From Acidovorax sp. A79 (GTDB lineage Bacteria > Pseudomonadota > Gammaproteobacteria > Burkholderiales > Burkholderiaceae_C): a stretch of DNA of 64,000 nucleotides. The position numbers and the translations under genes were made by a program. Shown in pieces: positions 47,309 to 56,934 of this stretch (its first letter is position 1; each line of letters starts with the position of its first letter). The stretch spans positions 5,642,165-5,706,164 of the forward strand of contig NZ_AP028672.1 in assembly GCF_041154505.1 (NCBI RefSeq). Reading direction: 5' to 3'. The notes under the pieces were generated by a model. The model was not told the origin of the DNA. It saw only the letters and a program-made list of their open reading frames with translations, and did not search any database.

Positions 47309-47345
47309 AAAAACCCTTGCAGGTCTTTGATATGCAAGGGTTTTT
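47309..47345 (+). terminator. Terminator between the two tRNA clusters
   Basis: A 13-bp inverted repeat, 47309-47321 with 47333-47345, ending in a T run. The second cluster therefore needs its own promoter or read-through. Confidence 0.9.
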
Positions 47346-47369
47346 CTTTGGTGTCATCCAGAGAATCGT

Positions 47370-47445
<76 letters not shown>

Positions 47446-47475
47446 AGGTTTGTTATCGGTTAGTTCCAAGGTTTT

Positions 47476-47551
47476 GACCCTATCGTCTAGAGGCCTAGGA
47501 CATCACCCTTTCACGGTGAGTACCGGGGTTCGAATCCCCGTAGGGTCGCCA
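47476..47551 (+). tRNA. tRNA-Glu (TTC anticodon), copy 2
   Basis: Identical in sequence to copy 1, 376 bases downstream. Confidence 0.97.
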
Positions 47552-47603
47552 AGTTGTAGCGCTTGGCTTGTATTGAGAGATGCAAGCGAAAAGCTGCCTG
47601 CCA

Positions 47604-47680
47604 GGAGTGGTAGTTCAGTTGGTTAGAATACCGGCCTGTCACGCCGGGGGTCGCGGGTTCGAGTCCCGTCCACTCCGCCA
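47604..47680 (+). tRNA. tRNA-Asp (GTC anticodon), copy 2
   Basis: Identical in sequence to copy 1, 375 bases downstream. Confidence 0.97.
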
Positions 47681-47725
47681 GATTCACATGGCACAGCCCG
47701 TCGCTGGTTGTGTCGTGGTCCAAAT

Positions 47726-47764
47726 AAACGGACTGCAGTATTGATTGCTGCAGTCCGTTTTTCT
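47726..47764 (+). terminator. Terminator after the second tRNA cluster
   Basis: A perfect 13-bp stem, 47726-47738 with 47748-47760, loop TATTGATTG, then Ts. Confidence 0.92.
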
Positions 47765-47868
47765 TTGCCCATTTCCAGTTGTTTTTGTGGGTTTCATGGC
47801 GGATATCGGTCTTGTCACTGCCACCCACCCCTGCATTGACGGCATGGCGGCGGGCTCCTGCTTTTCCC

Positions 47869-48747
47869 TCATCCCAGTGACTGCAGGGCCGCCATTGTTT
47901 CGCGCAGGCCCCGGTGCAGGCGCTTGTCCCGGCGCATGACGACGGCCAATGTGCGGCGCAGGGGTGGCGACAGTGGCCGTACTTCGAGGTTGCCCTGGTG
48001 CCCGTCCCGTACGGCCATGCCCGGCAGCACGGCGCAGCCCAGGCCGGCCGCGACCAGCTCCTTGATCGCCTCCACGCTGCCCAGCGACATGGCCGGCTGC
48101 AGTGCCACCCCCGCCCGGGCGAACCAGGCATCGGCGATCCGGCGGGTGTGGCCGCCGGGCTCGTACAGCAGCACGGGATGCCGCGCCAGTTCCTTGGCGC
48201 CAATCCGCGCCGGCAGCGCGGTGCCTCGCGGGGCGATCGCGACGAACGAGTCGTCCAGCAGGGGTGACACCTCCAGCATGCGCCCGCTGGCGGGCAGCGT
48301 GACCAGTCCCAGGTCCAGCGTGTTGTCCTCCACCGCCTGGACAATGTCGGCCGTGTTGCCGGTGCGCACGGTGATGTCGAGGCCGGGAAAGCACTGCCGC
48401 AGCGACCGCAGCACCGGTGGCAGCAGGTAGATGCAGGCCGTCGCGCCGGTGCCCAGGCGTACGCGACCGGTGGCACTGTCGGCATGGCGGGAGACGGCCT
48501 CCAGGGCCTCGGCCACCACCGCATCGATGCGGCCCACATGGGCCAGCAACTCGGCACCCGCCGCCGTGGGGCGCAGCACCCGGCCGACGCGCTCGATCAA
48601 AGGCGTGCCCAGGCGCTTTTCGAGCTGGCGCACCTGCAGGCTCACGGCCGGTTGGGTGAGGTCCAGGCGCTGCGCCGCGGCAGAGAAGCTGCCGAGTTCA
48701 AGGGCGGTGGCAAAGCCGTGAAGCTGGTCGAGATTGATGCGTTCCAT
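47869..48747 (-). CDS. LysR-family transcriptional regulator
   Basis: A 292-residue regulator. The N-terminal helix-turn-helix (LHGFATALELGSFSAAAQRLDLTQPAVSLQVRQLEKRLG) is typical; residues ~90-290 form a CysB/LysR-like effector domain. The start at 48747 (MERINLDQLHGF) is chosen from similarity; the open frame upstream is antisense to the GNAT gene. It is divergent from that GNAT gene, with a TGCATAA/TTATGCA inverted repeat in the gap, so it probably regulates it. Effector unknown. Confidence 0.9.
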   Translation of the reverse strand: MERINLDQLHGFATALELGSFSAAAQRLDLTQPAVSLQVRQLEKRLGTPLIERVGRVLRPTAAGAELLAHVGRIDAVVAEALEAVSRHADSATGRVRLGTGATACIYLLPPVLRSLRQCFPGLDITVRTGNTADIVQAVEDNTLDLGLVTLPASGRMLEVSPLLDDSFVAIAPRGTALPARIGAKELARHPVLLYEPGGHTRRIADAWFARAGVALQPAMSLGSVEAIKELVAAGLGCAVLPGMAVRDGHQGNLEVRPLSPPLRRTLAVVMRRDKRLHRGLRETMAALQSLG

Positions 48748-48768
48748 GGCAAAGAATTTCTCATACTT

Positions 48769-48798
48769 TGCATAACTTGAGAAAGCTTCTTTTATGCA
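48769..48798. promoter_or_regulatory. Inverted repeat between LysR and GNAT genes
   Basis: TGCATAA (48769-48775) and TTATGCA (48792-48798) are perfect inverted copies 16 bases apart, in the divergent 75-base gap. A likely regulator site; the span is longer than a minimal LysR T-N11-A box. Confidence 0.45.
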
Positions 48799-48822
48799 TG
48801 GAAGCTTGCCACACTGTCGGTC

Positions 48823-49482
48823 ATGCACACCTCGACGACCATTCCCCTGCCCATCTTGAAATCCACCCCGCCAGCGCCACCGAACCGGACTCGCGCAGCA
48901 GCCGCCGCCGGGCGCTCCGCACCCGTGGTGCGCGGCGCCAGCGAGAACGACCTGCCCGCCATCCAGGCGCTGTACGCCCACCACGTGCTGCACGGGCTGG
49001 CTTCTTTCGAGGAAATACCTCCGACGGTTGATGAACTGCGCGCACGGCGCGCTGCCGTGGTGGCTGCCGGCCTGCCCTATCTGGTGGCGGAACTGGACGG
49101 CATGGTGGCCGGGTTTGCCTACGCCGTGCCGCACCGGGCCCGGGTGGCCTACCGCCACACGGTGGAGGACTCGGTGTACGTGGCGCCCGATCTTTCAGGG
49201 AGAGGCCTCGGGGCTGCGCTGCTGGGCGAACTCATCCGGCATTGCGAGGCGGGGCCGTGGCGCCAGATGCTCGCGGTGGTGGGGCAGGGCGATGACAACG
49301 CCGGCTCGATGGCATTGCATGCCCGCATGGGGTTCGAGCGCATTGGCGCACTGCGCTCCGTGGGCTTCAAGAAAGGCCGCTGGCTGGACACCGTTTTGAT
49401 GCAGCGGCCGCTGGGTGCAGGGGATTCGGTGCTGCCCGCCGCGCAGCCGCCGCGCCCGGCGCCGCAGCGGCACGCGGCCTAG
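48823..49482 (+). CDS. GNAT N-acetyltransferase (phosphinothricin acetyltransferase-like)
   Basis: A 219-residue acetyl-CoA-dependent transferase. From about residue 35 it follows the Pat/MnaT pattern: VRGASENDLPAIQALYAHHVLHGLASFEE, AGFAYAVPHRARVAYRHTVEDSVYVAPDLSGRGLGAALLGEL (acetyl-CoA loop GRGLG), and NAGSMALHARMGFERIGALRSVGFKKGRWLDTVLMQ. Relatives acetylate phosphinothricin or methionine derivatives. The first ~33 residues are low-complexity Ala/Pro and may not be translated; GTG or later starts are possible. It is divergent from a LysR gene. Confidence 0.87.
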   Translation: MHTSTTIPLPILKSTPPAPPNRTRAAAAAGRSAPVVRGASENDLPAIQALYAHHVLHGLASFEEIPPTVDELRARRAAVVAAGLPYLVAELDGMVAGFAYAVPHRARVAYRHTVEDSVYVAPDLSGRGLGAALLGELIRHCEAGPWRQMLAVVGQGDDNAGSMALHARMGFERIGALRSVGFKKGRWLDTVLMQRPLGAGDSVLPAAQPPRPAPQRHAA

Positions 49483-49590
49483 GCTGGCGGACGCACCGCC
49501 GCGCCCCATGGCGCCTGGGGGAAGCGCCCGGCCTCCGCCCTGGTTCTTCCATGAAACAGCCCCGGACAAGCCCAGGGCTCAGGAGTTATG

Positions 49591-49647
49591 GGAAAAATGG
49601 CCCCAGCGCTTTCACAATAAGCGCTGGATGCTATAAATTGAATAGCA
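49591..49647 (-). repeat. Short dispersed palindromic repeat, at the SDR gene's 3' end
   Basis: On the minus strand it reads TGCTATTCAATTTATAGCATC then CAGCGCTTATTGTGAAAGCG and CTGGGGCCATTTTTCC. CCAGCGCTT and AAGCGCTGG can pair. It begins directly after the SDR stop. Confidence 0.7.
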
Positions 49648-50406
49648 TCAGCGGGGTGCGAGCCGGATCGCGCCGTCCAGGCGGATCACTTCGCCGTTGA
49701 GCATGTCGTTTTCGAAAATGTGCTGCACGAGCTTGGCATAGTCCTGCGGCGTTCCCAGGCGGCTGGGGAAGGGCACTCCGGCCGCGAGCGCATCCTGCAC
49801 CTCCTGGGGCATGCCAAAGAGCATGGGCGTGCCGAAGATGCCGGGCGCAATCGTCATGTTGCGGATGCCGTTGCGGGCCAGGTCGCGCGCGATGGGCAGG
49901 GTCATGCCAACCACGCCGCCCTTGGAGGCCGAATAGGCCGCCTGGCCGATCTGGCCGTCGTAGGCGGCCACGCTGGCGGTGGAGATCAGCGCGCCGCGCT
50001 CGCCCGTGGGCTCGGGGTCGTTCTTGCACATCGCCTCGGCGGCCAGGCGGATCATGTTGAAGCTGCCGATCAGGTTCACGGTGACGGTCTTGCTGAAGAC
50101 GGCCAGCGCGTGCGCACCGTTCTTGCCGACCGTCTTTTCCGCGGGTGCGATGCCCGCGCAGTTCACCAGGCCCATCAGCTTGCCCATCGAAACGGCCTTC
50201 GCCACCACGGCCTGGCCGTCGGCCTCGCTGCTCACATCGCACTTCACGAAGGCACCGCCAATGTCCTTGGCCACGGCCTCGCCTTTTTCCGCCTGCATGT
50301 CGGCAATGACCACCTTGCCGCCCTGGGCGGCAAGCATGCGCGCCGTGCCTTCGCCCAGGCCGGACGCGCCGCCGGTCACGATGAAAACCTTGCCTTTGAT
50401 GTCCAT
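49648..50406 (-). CDS. Short-chain dehydrogenase (type II 3-hydroxyacyl-CoA dehydrogenase-like)
   Basis: A 252-residue SDR. The cofactor motif is [16 protein letters not shown] (residues ~10-25); [10 protein letters not shown] and the active-site [24 protein letters not shown] (Ser, Tyr, Lys) follow. It resembles HSD10-type enzymes that oxidise 3-hydroxyacyl-CoA in isoleucine or short fatty-acid breakdown. The start at 50406 precedes the conserved [14 protein letters not shown] 20-base near-palindrome at 50424-50443 lies just upstream and is probably an operator. No other catabolic gene is adjacent. Confidence 0.88.
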   Translation of the reverse strand: MDIKGKVFIVTGGASGLGEGTARMLAAQGGKVVIADMQAEKGEAVAKDIGGAFVKCDVSSEADGQAVVAKAVSMGKLMGLVNCAGIAPAEKTVGKNGAHALAVFSKTVTVNLIGSFNMIRLAAEAMCKNDPEPTGERGALISTASVAAYDGQIGQAAYSASKGGVVGMTLPIARDLARNGIRNMTIAPGIFGTPMLFGMPQEVQDALAAGVPFPSRLGTPQDYAKLVQHIFENDMLNGEVIRLDGAIRLAPR

Positions 50407-50423
50407 GTTCTGTCTCCAGTGAG

Positions 50424-50443
50424 TGACGTTAACGTAAACGTCA
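50424..50443 (-). promoter_or_regulatory. Palindromic operator before the SDR gene
   Basis: TGACGTTAACGTAAACGTCA matches its own reverse complement at 18 of 20 positions. It is 18 bases upstream of the SDR start. The ACGT-rich dyad is similar to what I recall for MerR-family LiuR sites of branched-chain amino-acid catabolism genes; that identity is from memory and not searched. Confidence 0.6.
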
Positions 50444-50538
50444 ATTATGGCGCATCCGCCTGGTTTCCGACAGGCGAAAAAAAGCCCGGCGAGGCCGGGC
50501 CTGGCGCAAACCCCGCGCCGCGGGGCCGCACGGGCGGG

Positions 50539-51591
50539 TTACTGGAAGCCCACGCGGTCCAGCATCTGCTGCACCTTGGTCGTGTTGGCGCCCACCGCGC
50601 TGATCGGAATGGTCTCGCTCTTGAAGGGCGCACCGCCGGTCATGGCCTTGAGAGCGGGGTTGTCGATGCTGACGCCCTTGGCGGCGGGCCATTCGTTGTT
50701 GCCGTTGGCAAAGTAGTTCTGCGCTTCAGGGCTGACCAGGTACTCGAGGAACTTGATGGCGTTGGCCTGGTTCTTGGAGTGCTTGGCCACCGCGCCGCCG
50801 GCAATGTTCAGGTGCGTGCCCCAGGAATCCTGGTTGGGGAACACCACGCCGACCTTGTTGACCACGGCCACGTCCTCGGGCTTGGTCGAGCGCATCATGC
50901 GCGCGAGGTAGTAGCTGTTGGTGACGGCGATATCGCATTCGCCCGCGGCCACGGCCTTGATCTGGTCGGTGTCCCCGCCCTTGGGAGGGCGCGCCAGGTT
51001 GGCCACCATGCCCTTGAGCCAGGCCTCCGCCTTCTGTTCGCCCAGATGCTCGGTCACGGCGCCGAAGAGGCTCAGGTTGTAGGGATGCGAGCCGGAGCGG
51101 ATGCACAGCTTGCCCTTGTTCTTGGGGTCGCCGAGCTCCTCATAGGTGTCGACCTCCGACTTCTGCACCTTGATCTTGCTGTAGACGATCACGCGTGCGC
51201 GCGTGGACAGCCCGAACCAGGAAATGCCCCCGTCTGCCGCTGGCGCGCTGCGCAGATTGGCGGGAATGGCGTCGCTGAGCACCTTGGACTGGATGGGCTG
51301 GAACAGGCCGTCGACTTCCCCCTTGTAGAGGCGGGCGGCATCCACCAGCAGGATCACGTCCGCCGGAGATGCCGTGCCTTCGGCCTTCAGGCGTGCCAGG
51401 ATGCCGGCGTCGTCCGCATCCACGCGGTTGATCTTGATGCCCGTGGCCTTGGTGAATCCGCTGTACAGCGCTTCGTCGGTGGAGTAGTGGCGGGCCGAGT
51501 AGAGATTCACCACCTGGTCCTGGGCGGAAACGGCGCCGGCGGCAACGGCCAGCGTGCACGCGCTCAACAAGGCTTTCACAGTCTTCGACAT
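50539..51591 (-). CDS. Iron(III)-type ABC transporter substrate-binding protein
   Basis: A 350-residue periplasmic protein: signal peptide MSKTVKALLSACTLAVAAG (cleavage near VSA-QD), then VVNLYSARHYSTDEALYSGFTKATGIKINRV, the FbpA/FutA family start. ISWFGLSTRARVIVYSK, LCIRSGSHPYNLSLFGA and the twin-tyrosine-like NSYYLARMM follow, consistent with ferric ion binding through tyrosines. No permease or ATPase gene adjoins it, so partners must lie elsewhere. The ATG at 51591 is chosen for the signal peptide. AT-rich upstream sequence includes a weak Fur-like element. Confidence 0.88.
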   Translation of the reverse strand: MSKTVKALLSACTLAVAAGAVSAQDQVVNLYSARHYSTDEALYSGFTKATGIKINRVDADDAGILARLKAEGTASPADVILLVDAARLYKGEVDGLFQPIQSKVLSDAIPANLRSAPAADGGISWFGLSTRARVIVYSKIKVQKSEVDTYEELGDPKNKGKLCIRSGSHPYNLSLFGAVTEHLGEQKAEAWLKGMVANLARPPKGGDTDQIKAVAAGECDIAVTNSYYLARMMRSTKPEDVAVVNKVGVVFPNQDSWGTHLNIAGGAVAKHSKNQANAIKFLEYLVSPEAQNYFANGNNEWPAAKGVSIDNPALKAMTGGAPFKSETIPISAVGANTTKVQQMLDRVGFQ

Positions 51592-51635
51592 GGATGCGTC
51601 TTTCAAGGTTGTAACTCTGGCGATGATAAAACAAA

Positions 51636-51652
51636 CGCGAATTATTCTTAAT
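51636..51652. promoter_or_regulatory. Weak Fur-like element upstream of the iron-binding protein gene
   Basis: GCGAATTATTCTTAA matches about 9 of 14 fixed positions of the 7-1-7 Fur dyad. Position 45-60 bases before the start fits a promoter-overlapping operator. Confidence 0.3.
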
Positions 51653-51734
51653 AAATGTCTGGGGCGCGCCAAGGAATTCAGAGGGAATTCCTGACGCAGC
51701 GCAAGCGCCGGAAGGGTGTTGCCAGGACACGGGC

Positions 51735-51764
51735 AAAAAAAAGCCCGGTCATGAACCGGGCTTT
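51735..51764 (-). terminator. Terminator of the phasin gene
   Basis: A perfect 10-bp stem, 51740-51749 with 51755-51764, loop CATGA. On the minus strand it ends in a run of eight Ts. Confidence 0.9.
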
Positions 51765-51909
51765 AAAAGGATCCCTGAAACGGGGGTTTCGAGAGGATCC
51801 AAGGAGACAACTGGTGCGCTTGTGGAGGGCTTCCGCAGCGCGTGGTTGAATTATCAGGGTATTCCCTGAACGCGGCCTAGAGGTTGCACTCCAGACCGCA
51901 GATGGCTCA

Positions 51910-52458
51910 TCAGCGCTTGCGGGGTGCAGCGGTCTTGGCGGCGTTGGCAGCGGTGCTGGCCACGGCGTTGAAGTTGGCTTCGGCCACGTCGGACGCTTGC
52001 TTGACGGCCTTCTGCACCGATTCAAAAGCGTTGTTGGCGGCAGAGACGGCGCTCTTCATCACGGCCACGGCGGTTTCGGAACCGGCGGGAGCGTTCTTGG
52101 CGGCGCTGTCCACCAGGTTGGTGAATGCCTTTTGCGCGTCGGTGGCCTGGCTCTCGAAAGCCTTGCCGAATTCAGCGCCGGTGCCCGAAGCGATGTCGTA
52201 CAGGTGGCGGCTGTAGGCGGCAGTCTTCTCAGCCAGTGGCTGGAACAGGCCGGCTTGCAGGGCCAGCAGCTCTTGCGCATCCTTCACGCCCAGGACGGCC
52301 TGGGTGTGGTTGGCGGCTTCCGACAGGGCAGCGCGCGAAGCGGTCACGTTCAGTTCGACCAGCTTTTCCACGCCTTCGAAGGCCTTGGTGGTCAGACCGA
52401 ACAGGGTTTCGATGTTGGCTTTGTGCGAGGCCAGGATTTGTTCAGCGGTCAGCGTCAT
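51910..52458 (-). CDS. phaP: Phasin family protein (PHA granule-associated)
   Basis: A 182-residue, Ala-rich, largely helical protein starting [37 protein letters not shown], typical of phasin_2 proteins, with a Lys/Ala tail. Phasins coat polyhydroxyalkanoate granules. AGGAGATATGAC gives a clear ribosome site at the ATG at 52458. It stands alone with its own terminator; no PHA synthase is in the window. The symbol is by family. Confidence 0.92.
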   Translation of the reverse strand: MTLTAEQILASHKANIETLFGLTTKAFEGVEKLVELNVTASRAALSEAANHTQAVLGVKDAQELLALQAGLFQPLAEKTAAYSRHLYDIASGTGAEFGKAFESQATDAQKAFTNLVDSAAKNAPAGSETAVAVMKSAVSAANNAFESVQKAVKQASDVAEANFNAVASTAANAAKTAAPRKR

Positions 52459-52657
52459 GTCATATCTCCTAAAAAATGGGGCCCGGGGGCCAAGGTGGTT
52501 CGCGGACATCTGCGCTGGCCCTGACCTGGTGAGTCATGTTGCAGTGCAGCATGGGATGAATTTTAGGCACTTGGCGTGGTATTGCAAGGGGTTTTTGTTG
52601 CGCTGCAGCAAATTAGGGACGGCGCCCCAGAAATCCGCCGCTTGCCACAATCGCGTC

Positions 52658-53602
52658 ATGCATGCCTATTACGCAGACCATTTCGTGCTGCCGCTTCCCG
52701 AGGGCCACCGGTTCCCGATGGCCAAGTACCGGCTGCTGCGCGACCGCATCACGCAGCACCTGCCCGGCGTGTCGCTGCAGGTGGCCATGCCCGCGTCGGA
52801 CAGCGAGCTCGCGCTGGCCCACACGCCGGAGTACGTCGATGCGATTGCCGACGGCACGCTGGCACCGCCCGCCCAGCGCGAGATCGGCTTCCCCTGGAGC
52901 GATGCCATGGCCGAGCGCGCACGGCGGTCCGTGGGCGCGACGGTGGCCGCCGCCCGCGTGGCGCTGCGCGAGGGCATTGCGGGCAACCTCGCAGGGGGCA
53001 CGCACCATGCGTATGCGGACAAGGGCAGCGGCTTCTGCGTGTTCAATGACGTGGCGGTGGCCGCGCGGCTCATGCAGGTGGAATGGGCGCGCACGGAGGG
53101 CGCGGGGCGTGTGGCCCGCCCGCTGCGGGTGGCGGTGATCGACCTCGACGTGCACCAGGGCAACGGCACGGCGCACATCTTCCGGGGCGACCACAGCGTG
53201 TTCACGCTGTCACTGCACGGGGCGCGCAATTTTCCGTTCCGCAAGGAGCCCGGCGACCTGGATGTCGAGCTGCCCGACGGCTGCGCCGACCCCGACTACC
53301 TGCAGGCCCTGGAGCAGGCGCTCGAGACCCTGGAGCAGCGGTTCGCGCCCCAGCTCGTTTTCTATCTGGCCGGTGCCGATCCGCACGAAGGAGACCGCCT
53401 GGGGCGGCTGGCCGTGACCCACGATGGCCTGGAGGCGCGCGACCGGCGCGTGTTCGACTGGGCGTGGCAGCGCCGCATTCCCCTGGCTTTCGCGATGGCG
53501 GGGGGCTATGGCCGCAATCTGGAAGACACGGTGCTGGCGCAGCTGAACACCTGGCGCGTGGCCTGGCAGTACCATCAGCGCTGGCAGAATGTGCGGCCAT
53601 GA
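52658..53602 (+). CDS. Histone deacetylase-family amidohydrolase
   Basis: A 314-residue zinc amidohydrolase of the HDAC/AcuC/acetylpolyamine deacetylase superfamily. It has [19 protein letters not shown] (catalytic His-His), [11 protein letters not shown] (zinc Asp and His), [13 protein letters not shown] (zinc Asp) and AMAGGYGR. Bacterial members deacetylate polyamines, acetoin-linked enzymes or unknown amides; which applies here is not clear. Its TGA overlaps the thioesterase ATG (ATGA, 53599-53602), indicating translational coupling. Confidence 0.9.
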   Translation: MHAYYADHFVLPLPEGHRFPMAKYRLLRDRITQHLPGVSLQVAMPASDSELALAHTPEYVDAIADGTLAPPAQREIGFPWSDAMAERARRSVGATVAAARVALREGIAGNLAGGTHHAYADKGSGFCVFNDVAVAARLMQVEWARTEGAGRVARPLRVAVIDLDVHQGNGTAHIFRGDHSVFTLSLHGARNFPFRKEPGDLDVELPDGCADPDYLQALEQALETLEQRFAPQLVFYLAGADPHEGDRLGRLAVTHDGLEARDRRVFDWAWQRRIPLAFAMAGGYGRNLEDTVLAQLNTWRVAWQYHQRWQNVRP

Positions 53603-54084
53603 CTTCTGCCGCCAGCACCACCCCTGCCGCTGCGTCCGCGCCGGCCGCCCGCCCGTCCCCGCAGCCGCGCAGCGCCTACCGGGCCTTTCGCCCCATCACC
53701 ACGCGCTGGGCGGACAACGACGTGTACGGCCATGTGAACAACGTCGTGTACTACAGCTGGTTCGACACGGCGGTGAATGCCCACCTGATCGACCAAGGCG
53801 TGCTCGATATCCATGCGGGCGAGACCATAGGCCTGGTCATTGAAACCCAGTGCAACTACTTCGCGCCACTGGCCTTCCCGCAGACGATCGAGGCCGGCAT
53901 CCGGGTGGCACGGCTGGGTGGCTCCAGCGTGCGGTATGAGGTGGGCCTGTTTGCCCAGGGCGAGCCGCTGACCGCTGCGGCCGGCCATTTCATCCATGTG
54001 TATGTGGACCGCGAGACCCGCCGGCCCGTGCCGGTGCCAGAGGCCCTGCGCAAGGTCCTGCAAGAGCTGGTGGTGGCCGGCTGA
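53599..54084 (+). CDS. Acyl-CoA thioesterase (4HBT/hotdog family, FadM/YbgC-like)
   Basis: A 161-residue protein. After an Ala/Pro-rich ~25 residues comes the hotdog fold with [26 protein letters not shown], where the aspartate is the likely catalytic residue, and [18 protein letters not shown]. These enzymes hydrolyse acyl-CoA thioesters in the cytoplasm. It is coupled to the upstream HDAC-like gene by a four-base start/stop overlap, so the two probably serve one pathway, unknown. Confidence 0.9.
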   Translation: MTSAASTTPAAASAPAARPSPQPRSAYRAFRPITTRWADNDVYGHVNNVVYYSWFDTAVNAHLIDQGVLDIHAGETIGLVIETQCNYFAPLAFPQTIEAGIRVARLGGSSVRYEVGLFAQGEPLTAAAGHFIHVYVDRETRRPVPVPEALRKVLQELVVAG

Positions 54085-54099
54085 GCACCGGCGGGCCTG

Positions 54100-54160
54100 C
54101 TATTGATCCGTTAGCTTCTCGCGCTTCTCCCAAGGGCGCGAAGGGCGTTTTTCCCCAGCG
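54100..54160 (+). repeat. Degenerate short dispersed repeat before pncB
   Basis: TGCTATTGATCCGTTAGCTT, CTCGCGCTTCTCCCAAGGGC and GCGAAGGGCGTTTTTCC follow the block order of the short family with many changes. The rest of the 192-base gap shows nothing else clear. Confidence 0.45.
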
Positions 54161-54276
54161 CATGGCGTCGCATGCCCGTGGCGCGGGGGCAGAGTCCCTG
54201 CACGGTGCGGGATGCCCCGATGGCCTACACTTTGAGGCTTTGCTGACCAGCCCGCGGTCTGAGGCCTGCCCTGTCC

Positions 54277-55497
54277 ATGATCATCACCAGCCTGCTCGAC
54301 ACCGACCTGTACAAGTTCACCATGATGCAGGTGGTGCTGCACCAGTTTCCGGGGGCTCAGGTCGAATACCGCTTCAAGTGCCGCAACCCTGGCGTGCAGC
54401 TGGCGCCGTTCGTCAATGAGATCCGCGACGAGATCCGCTCGCTGTGTTGCCTGCAGTTCCAGGATGCCGAACTGGCCTACCTGCGTTCCATGCGCTTCAT
54501 CAAGAGCGACTTCGTGGACTTCCTGGGCCTCTTCAAGCTCAACGAGAAGTACATCACCGTCACGCCACAGCACAACGGCGAGATCGACATTTCCATCCGC
54601 GGGCCCTGGCTGCACACCATCCTCTTCGAGATCCCGGTGCTGGCCATCGTCAACGAGGTCTACTTTCGCAACACGCAAAAGGTGCCCGACTTCCTGGAAG
54701 GCCGCAAGCGCCTGGATGCCAAGATCGCGCTGCTGCAGGGCGAGGGCCTGTCGGACCTCAAGATCGCCGACTACGGCACGCGCCGGCGGTTTTCCCGCGC
54801 CTGGCACGAAGAGGTGCTGCGGGTGCTGGTGGCCCGCCTGGGCACGGGCGACCGCCGCCCCGGCGCACCCGCGGGCCCCGGCCAGTTCGCGGGCACGAGC
54901 AACGTGCTGTATGCCATGAAGCTGGGCGTGACGCCGCTGGGAACCATGGCGCACGAATACCTGCAGGCCTGCCAGGCCCTGGGGCCGCGCCTGCGCGACA
55001 GCCAGGTGTTCGGCTTCGAGATGTGGGCCAAGGAATACCGCGGCGACCTGGGCATCGCGCTGTCCGACGTGTACGGCATGAGTGCCTTCCTGCGTGATTT
55101 CGACCTGTACTTCTGCAAGCTCTTTGACGGCGCGCGGCATGACAGCGGCGACCCGTTCGCCTGGGGCGAGCGCCTCCTGGACCACTACCGCAAGAACCGG
55201 GTGGACCCCCTGACCAAGACGCTGATCTTCAGCGATGCGCTCACCATTCCGCGCACCATCGAGCTGTACCAGCAGTTCCGGGGGCGCTGCCAGCTGGCGT
55301 TCGGCATCGGCACCAACCTGACCAACGACCTGGGCAGCCCGCCCGCACACGAGCCTTTGCAGGTGGTCATCAAGATGACGCGCTGCAACGACCAGCCGGT
55401 GGCCAAGCTGTCCGACACGCCGGGCAAGGGCATGTGCGACGACGAGAAATACCTGGCCTACCTGCGCCAGGTGTTCGACATCCCCGCGGTGGCATGA
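54277..55497 (+). CDS. pncB: Nicotinate phosphoribosyltransferase
   Basis: A 406-residue enzyme making nicotinate mononucleotide from nicotinate and PRPP for NAD salvage. It begins [18 protein letters not shown], with [16 protein letters not shown] (regulatory histidine region), [28 protein letters not shown] and the late [12 protein letters not shown] phosphate-binding segment. Length agrees with E. coli PncB (400). The next gene starts inside its stop (ATGA), indicating coupling. Confidence 0.96.
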   Translation: MIITSLLDTDLYKFTMMQVVLHQFPGAQVEYRFKCRNPGVQLAPFVNEIRDEIRSLCCLQFQDAELAYLRSMRFIKSDFVDFLGLFKLNEKYITVTPQHNGEIDISIRGPWLHTILFEIPVLAIVNEVYFRNTQKVPDFLEGRKRLDAKIALLQGEGLSDLKIADYGTRRRFSRAWHEEVLRVLVARLGTGDRRPGAPAGPGQFAGTSNVLYAMKLGVTPLGTMAHEYLQACQALGPRLRDSQVFGFEMWAKEYRGDLGIALSDVYGMSAFLRDFDLYFCKLFDGARHDSGDPFAWGERLLDHYRKNRVDPLTKTLIFSDALTIPRTIELYQQFRGRCQLAFGIGTNLTNDLGSPPAHEPLQVVIKMTRCNDQPVAKLSDTPGKGMCDDEKYLAYLRQVFDIPAVA

Positions 55498-56927
55498 TGG
55501 CCCGCGCCACCCGGATGCCGGCGCCCCGCGCGCTGGGCCTCTTGATCACCCTGCTCGTGTTGCCGGGCCTGGCCGTGGCCGCGGATGTGGACGGCAGCAC
55601 CCTGTCGGTGCTGTGGGGCGTGCCCTTCGCGGGCATCCTGCTGTCGATCGCGCTCATGCCGCTGCTGGCACCCATTTTCTGGCACCACCATTTCGGCAAG
55701 GTCGCGGCCGCGTGGGGCCTGGCGTTTCTGCTGCCGTTCGCCATCGCCTTCGGCCCTGGCGTGGCCGGGGCCAGCCTGGTGCATGCGCTGCTGGCCGAGT
55801 ACATCCCGTTCGTGGTGCTGCTCACGGCGCTGTTCACCGTGGCGGGGGGCATCTACATCCGCGGCAACCTGCATGGCAGTCCGGGGCTCAACACCGCCCT
55901 GCTTGCGATCGGGGCGCTGCTGGCCAGCTTCATGGGCACGACGGGGGCCTCGATGCTGCTGATCCGTCCGCTGATCCGCGCCAACGACAACCGCCGGCAC
56001 GTGGCGCACGTGGTGGTGTTCTTCATCTTCATCGTGTCCAACGCGGGGGGCTCGCTCACCCCGCTGGGCGATCCGCCACTGTTCCTCGGTTTTCTCAAGG
56101 GCGTCGATTTCTTCTGGACGGTGGGCCACATCTTTCCGGAAACATTGTTCCTGGTCGGTGCGCTGCTGGCGATATTCTTCCTGCTGGACACCTGGTACTG
56201 CCGGCACCGCGAGGAGGTGCTGCCCGCCGACCCGACGCCCGACAGCCGCTCCATCGGCTTCGACGGGAAGATCAACTTCGCCTTGCTGGGCGCGGTCGTC
56301 GCGCTGGTGCTGCTCAGCGGCTTCTGGAAGTCGAGCGTGGCGTTCGACGTCGCGGGCACCCTGGTGGGGCTGCCGGGCATCGTGCGCGATGCGGGGCTTG
56401 TGCTGGTGACGCTCGCATCGCTGTGGCTCACCCCCCGGCAGGTGCATGCCGACAACCAGTTCGGCTGGGCGCCGATGCAGGAGGTGGCCAAGCTGTTCGC
56501 GGGCATCTTCCTCACGATCATTCCGGTCATCGCGATGCTCAAGGCGGGGAACCAGGGGCCGTTCGGCGCCATCATCTCGGCGGTGACCCGGCCGGACGGC
56601 GCGCCCGACCCGGCCATGTATTTCTGGGCCACCGGCCTGCTGAGTTCGTTCCTCGACAATGCGCCCACCTACCTCGTGTTCTTCAACACGGCGGGTGGCG
56701 ACGCGGCGGTGCTGATGACCACGCTGGCACCCACCCTGGCCGCCATTTCCGCGGGTGCCGTGTTCATGGGCGCCAACACCTACATCGGCAATGCCCCCAA
56801 CCTCATGGTCAAGGCCATCGCGGAAGACCGGGGCGTGAAGATGCCCAGCTTCTTCGGCTACATGCTGTGGTCGGGCGGCATTCTGGTGCCGCTGTTCATT
56901 GTCATGACCTTCATCTGGTTCCGGTAG
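55494..56927 (+). CDS. Sodium:proton antiporter-like membrane protein (ArsB/NhaD superfamily)
   Basis: A 477-residue polytopic protein with a leading signal-like segment ([20 protein letters not shown]) and about twelve hydrophobic segments. [37 protein letters not shown] and [15 protein letters not shown] are characteristic of the NhaD/citrate-permease-like ion transporter superfamily. Substrate is not certain: Na+/H+ exchange is the usual annotation. The ATG at 55494 overlaps the pncB stop; a second in-frame ATG at 55497 is possible. A long-family repeat follows. Confidence 0.85.
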   Translation: MMARATRMPAPRALGLLITLLVLPGLAVAADVDGSTLSVLWGVPFAGILLSIALMPLLAPIFWHHHFGKVAAAWGLAFLLPFAIAFGPGVAGASLVHALLAEYIPFVVLLTALFTVAGGIYIRGNLHGSPGLNTALLAIGALLASFMGTTGASMLLIRPLIRANDNRRHVAHVVVFFIFIVSNAGGSLTPLGDPPLFLGFLKGVDFFWTVGHIFPETLFLVGALLAIFFLLDTWYCRHREEVLPADPTPDSRSIGFDGKINFALLGAVVALVLLSGFWKSSVAFDVAGTLVGLPGIVRDAGLVLVTLASLWLTPRQVHADNQFGWAPMQEVAKLFAGIFLTIIPVIAMLKAGNQGPFGAIISAVTRPDGAPDPAMYFWATGLLSSFLDNAPTYLVFFNTAGGDAAVLMTTLAPTLAAISAGAVFMGANTYIGNAPNLMVKAIAEDRGVKMPSFFGYMLWSGGILVPLFIVMTFIWFR

Positions 56928-56934
56928 TGACCAT

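Larger units (their letters stand above)
51592..51909. other. 318-base intergenic region between phasin and iron-binding protein genes
   Basis: No gene seen. It contains the phasin terminator (51740-51764), a hairpin bounded by GGATCC at both ends (about 51770-51801), and the weak Fur-like element. Confidence 0.6.
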
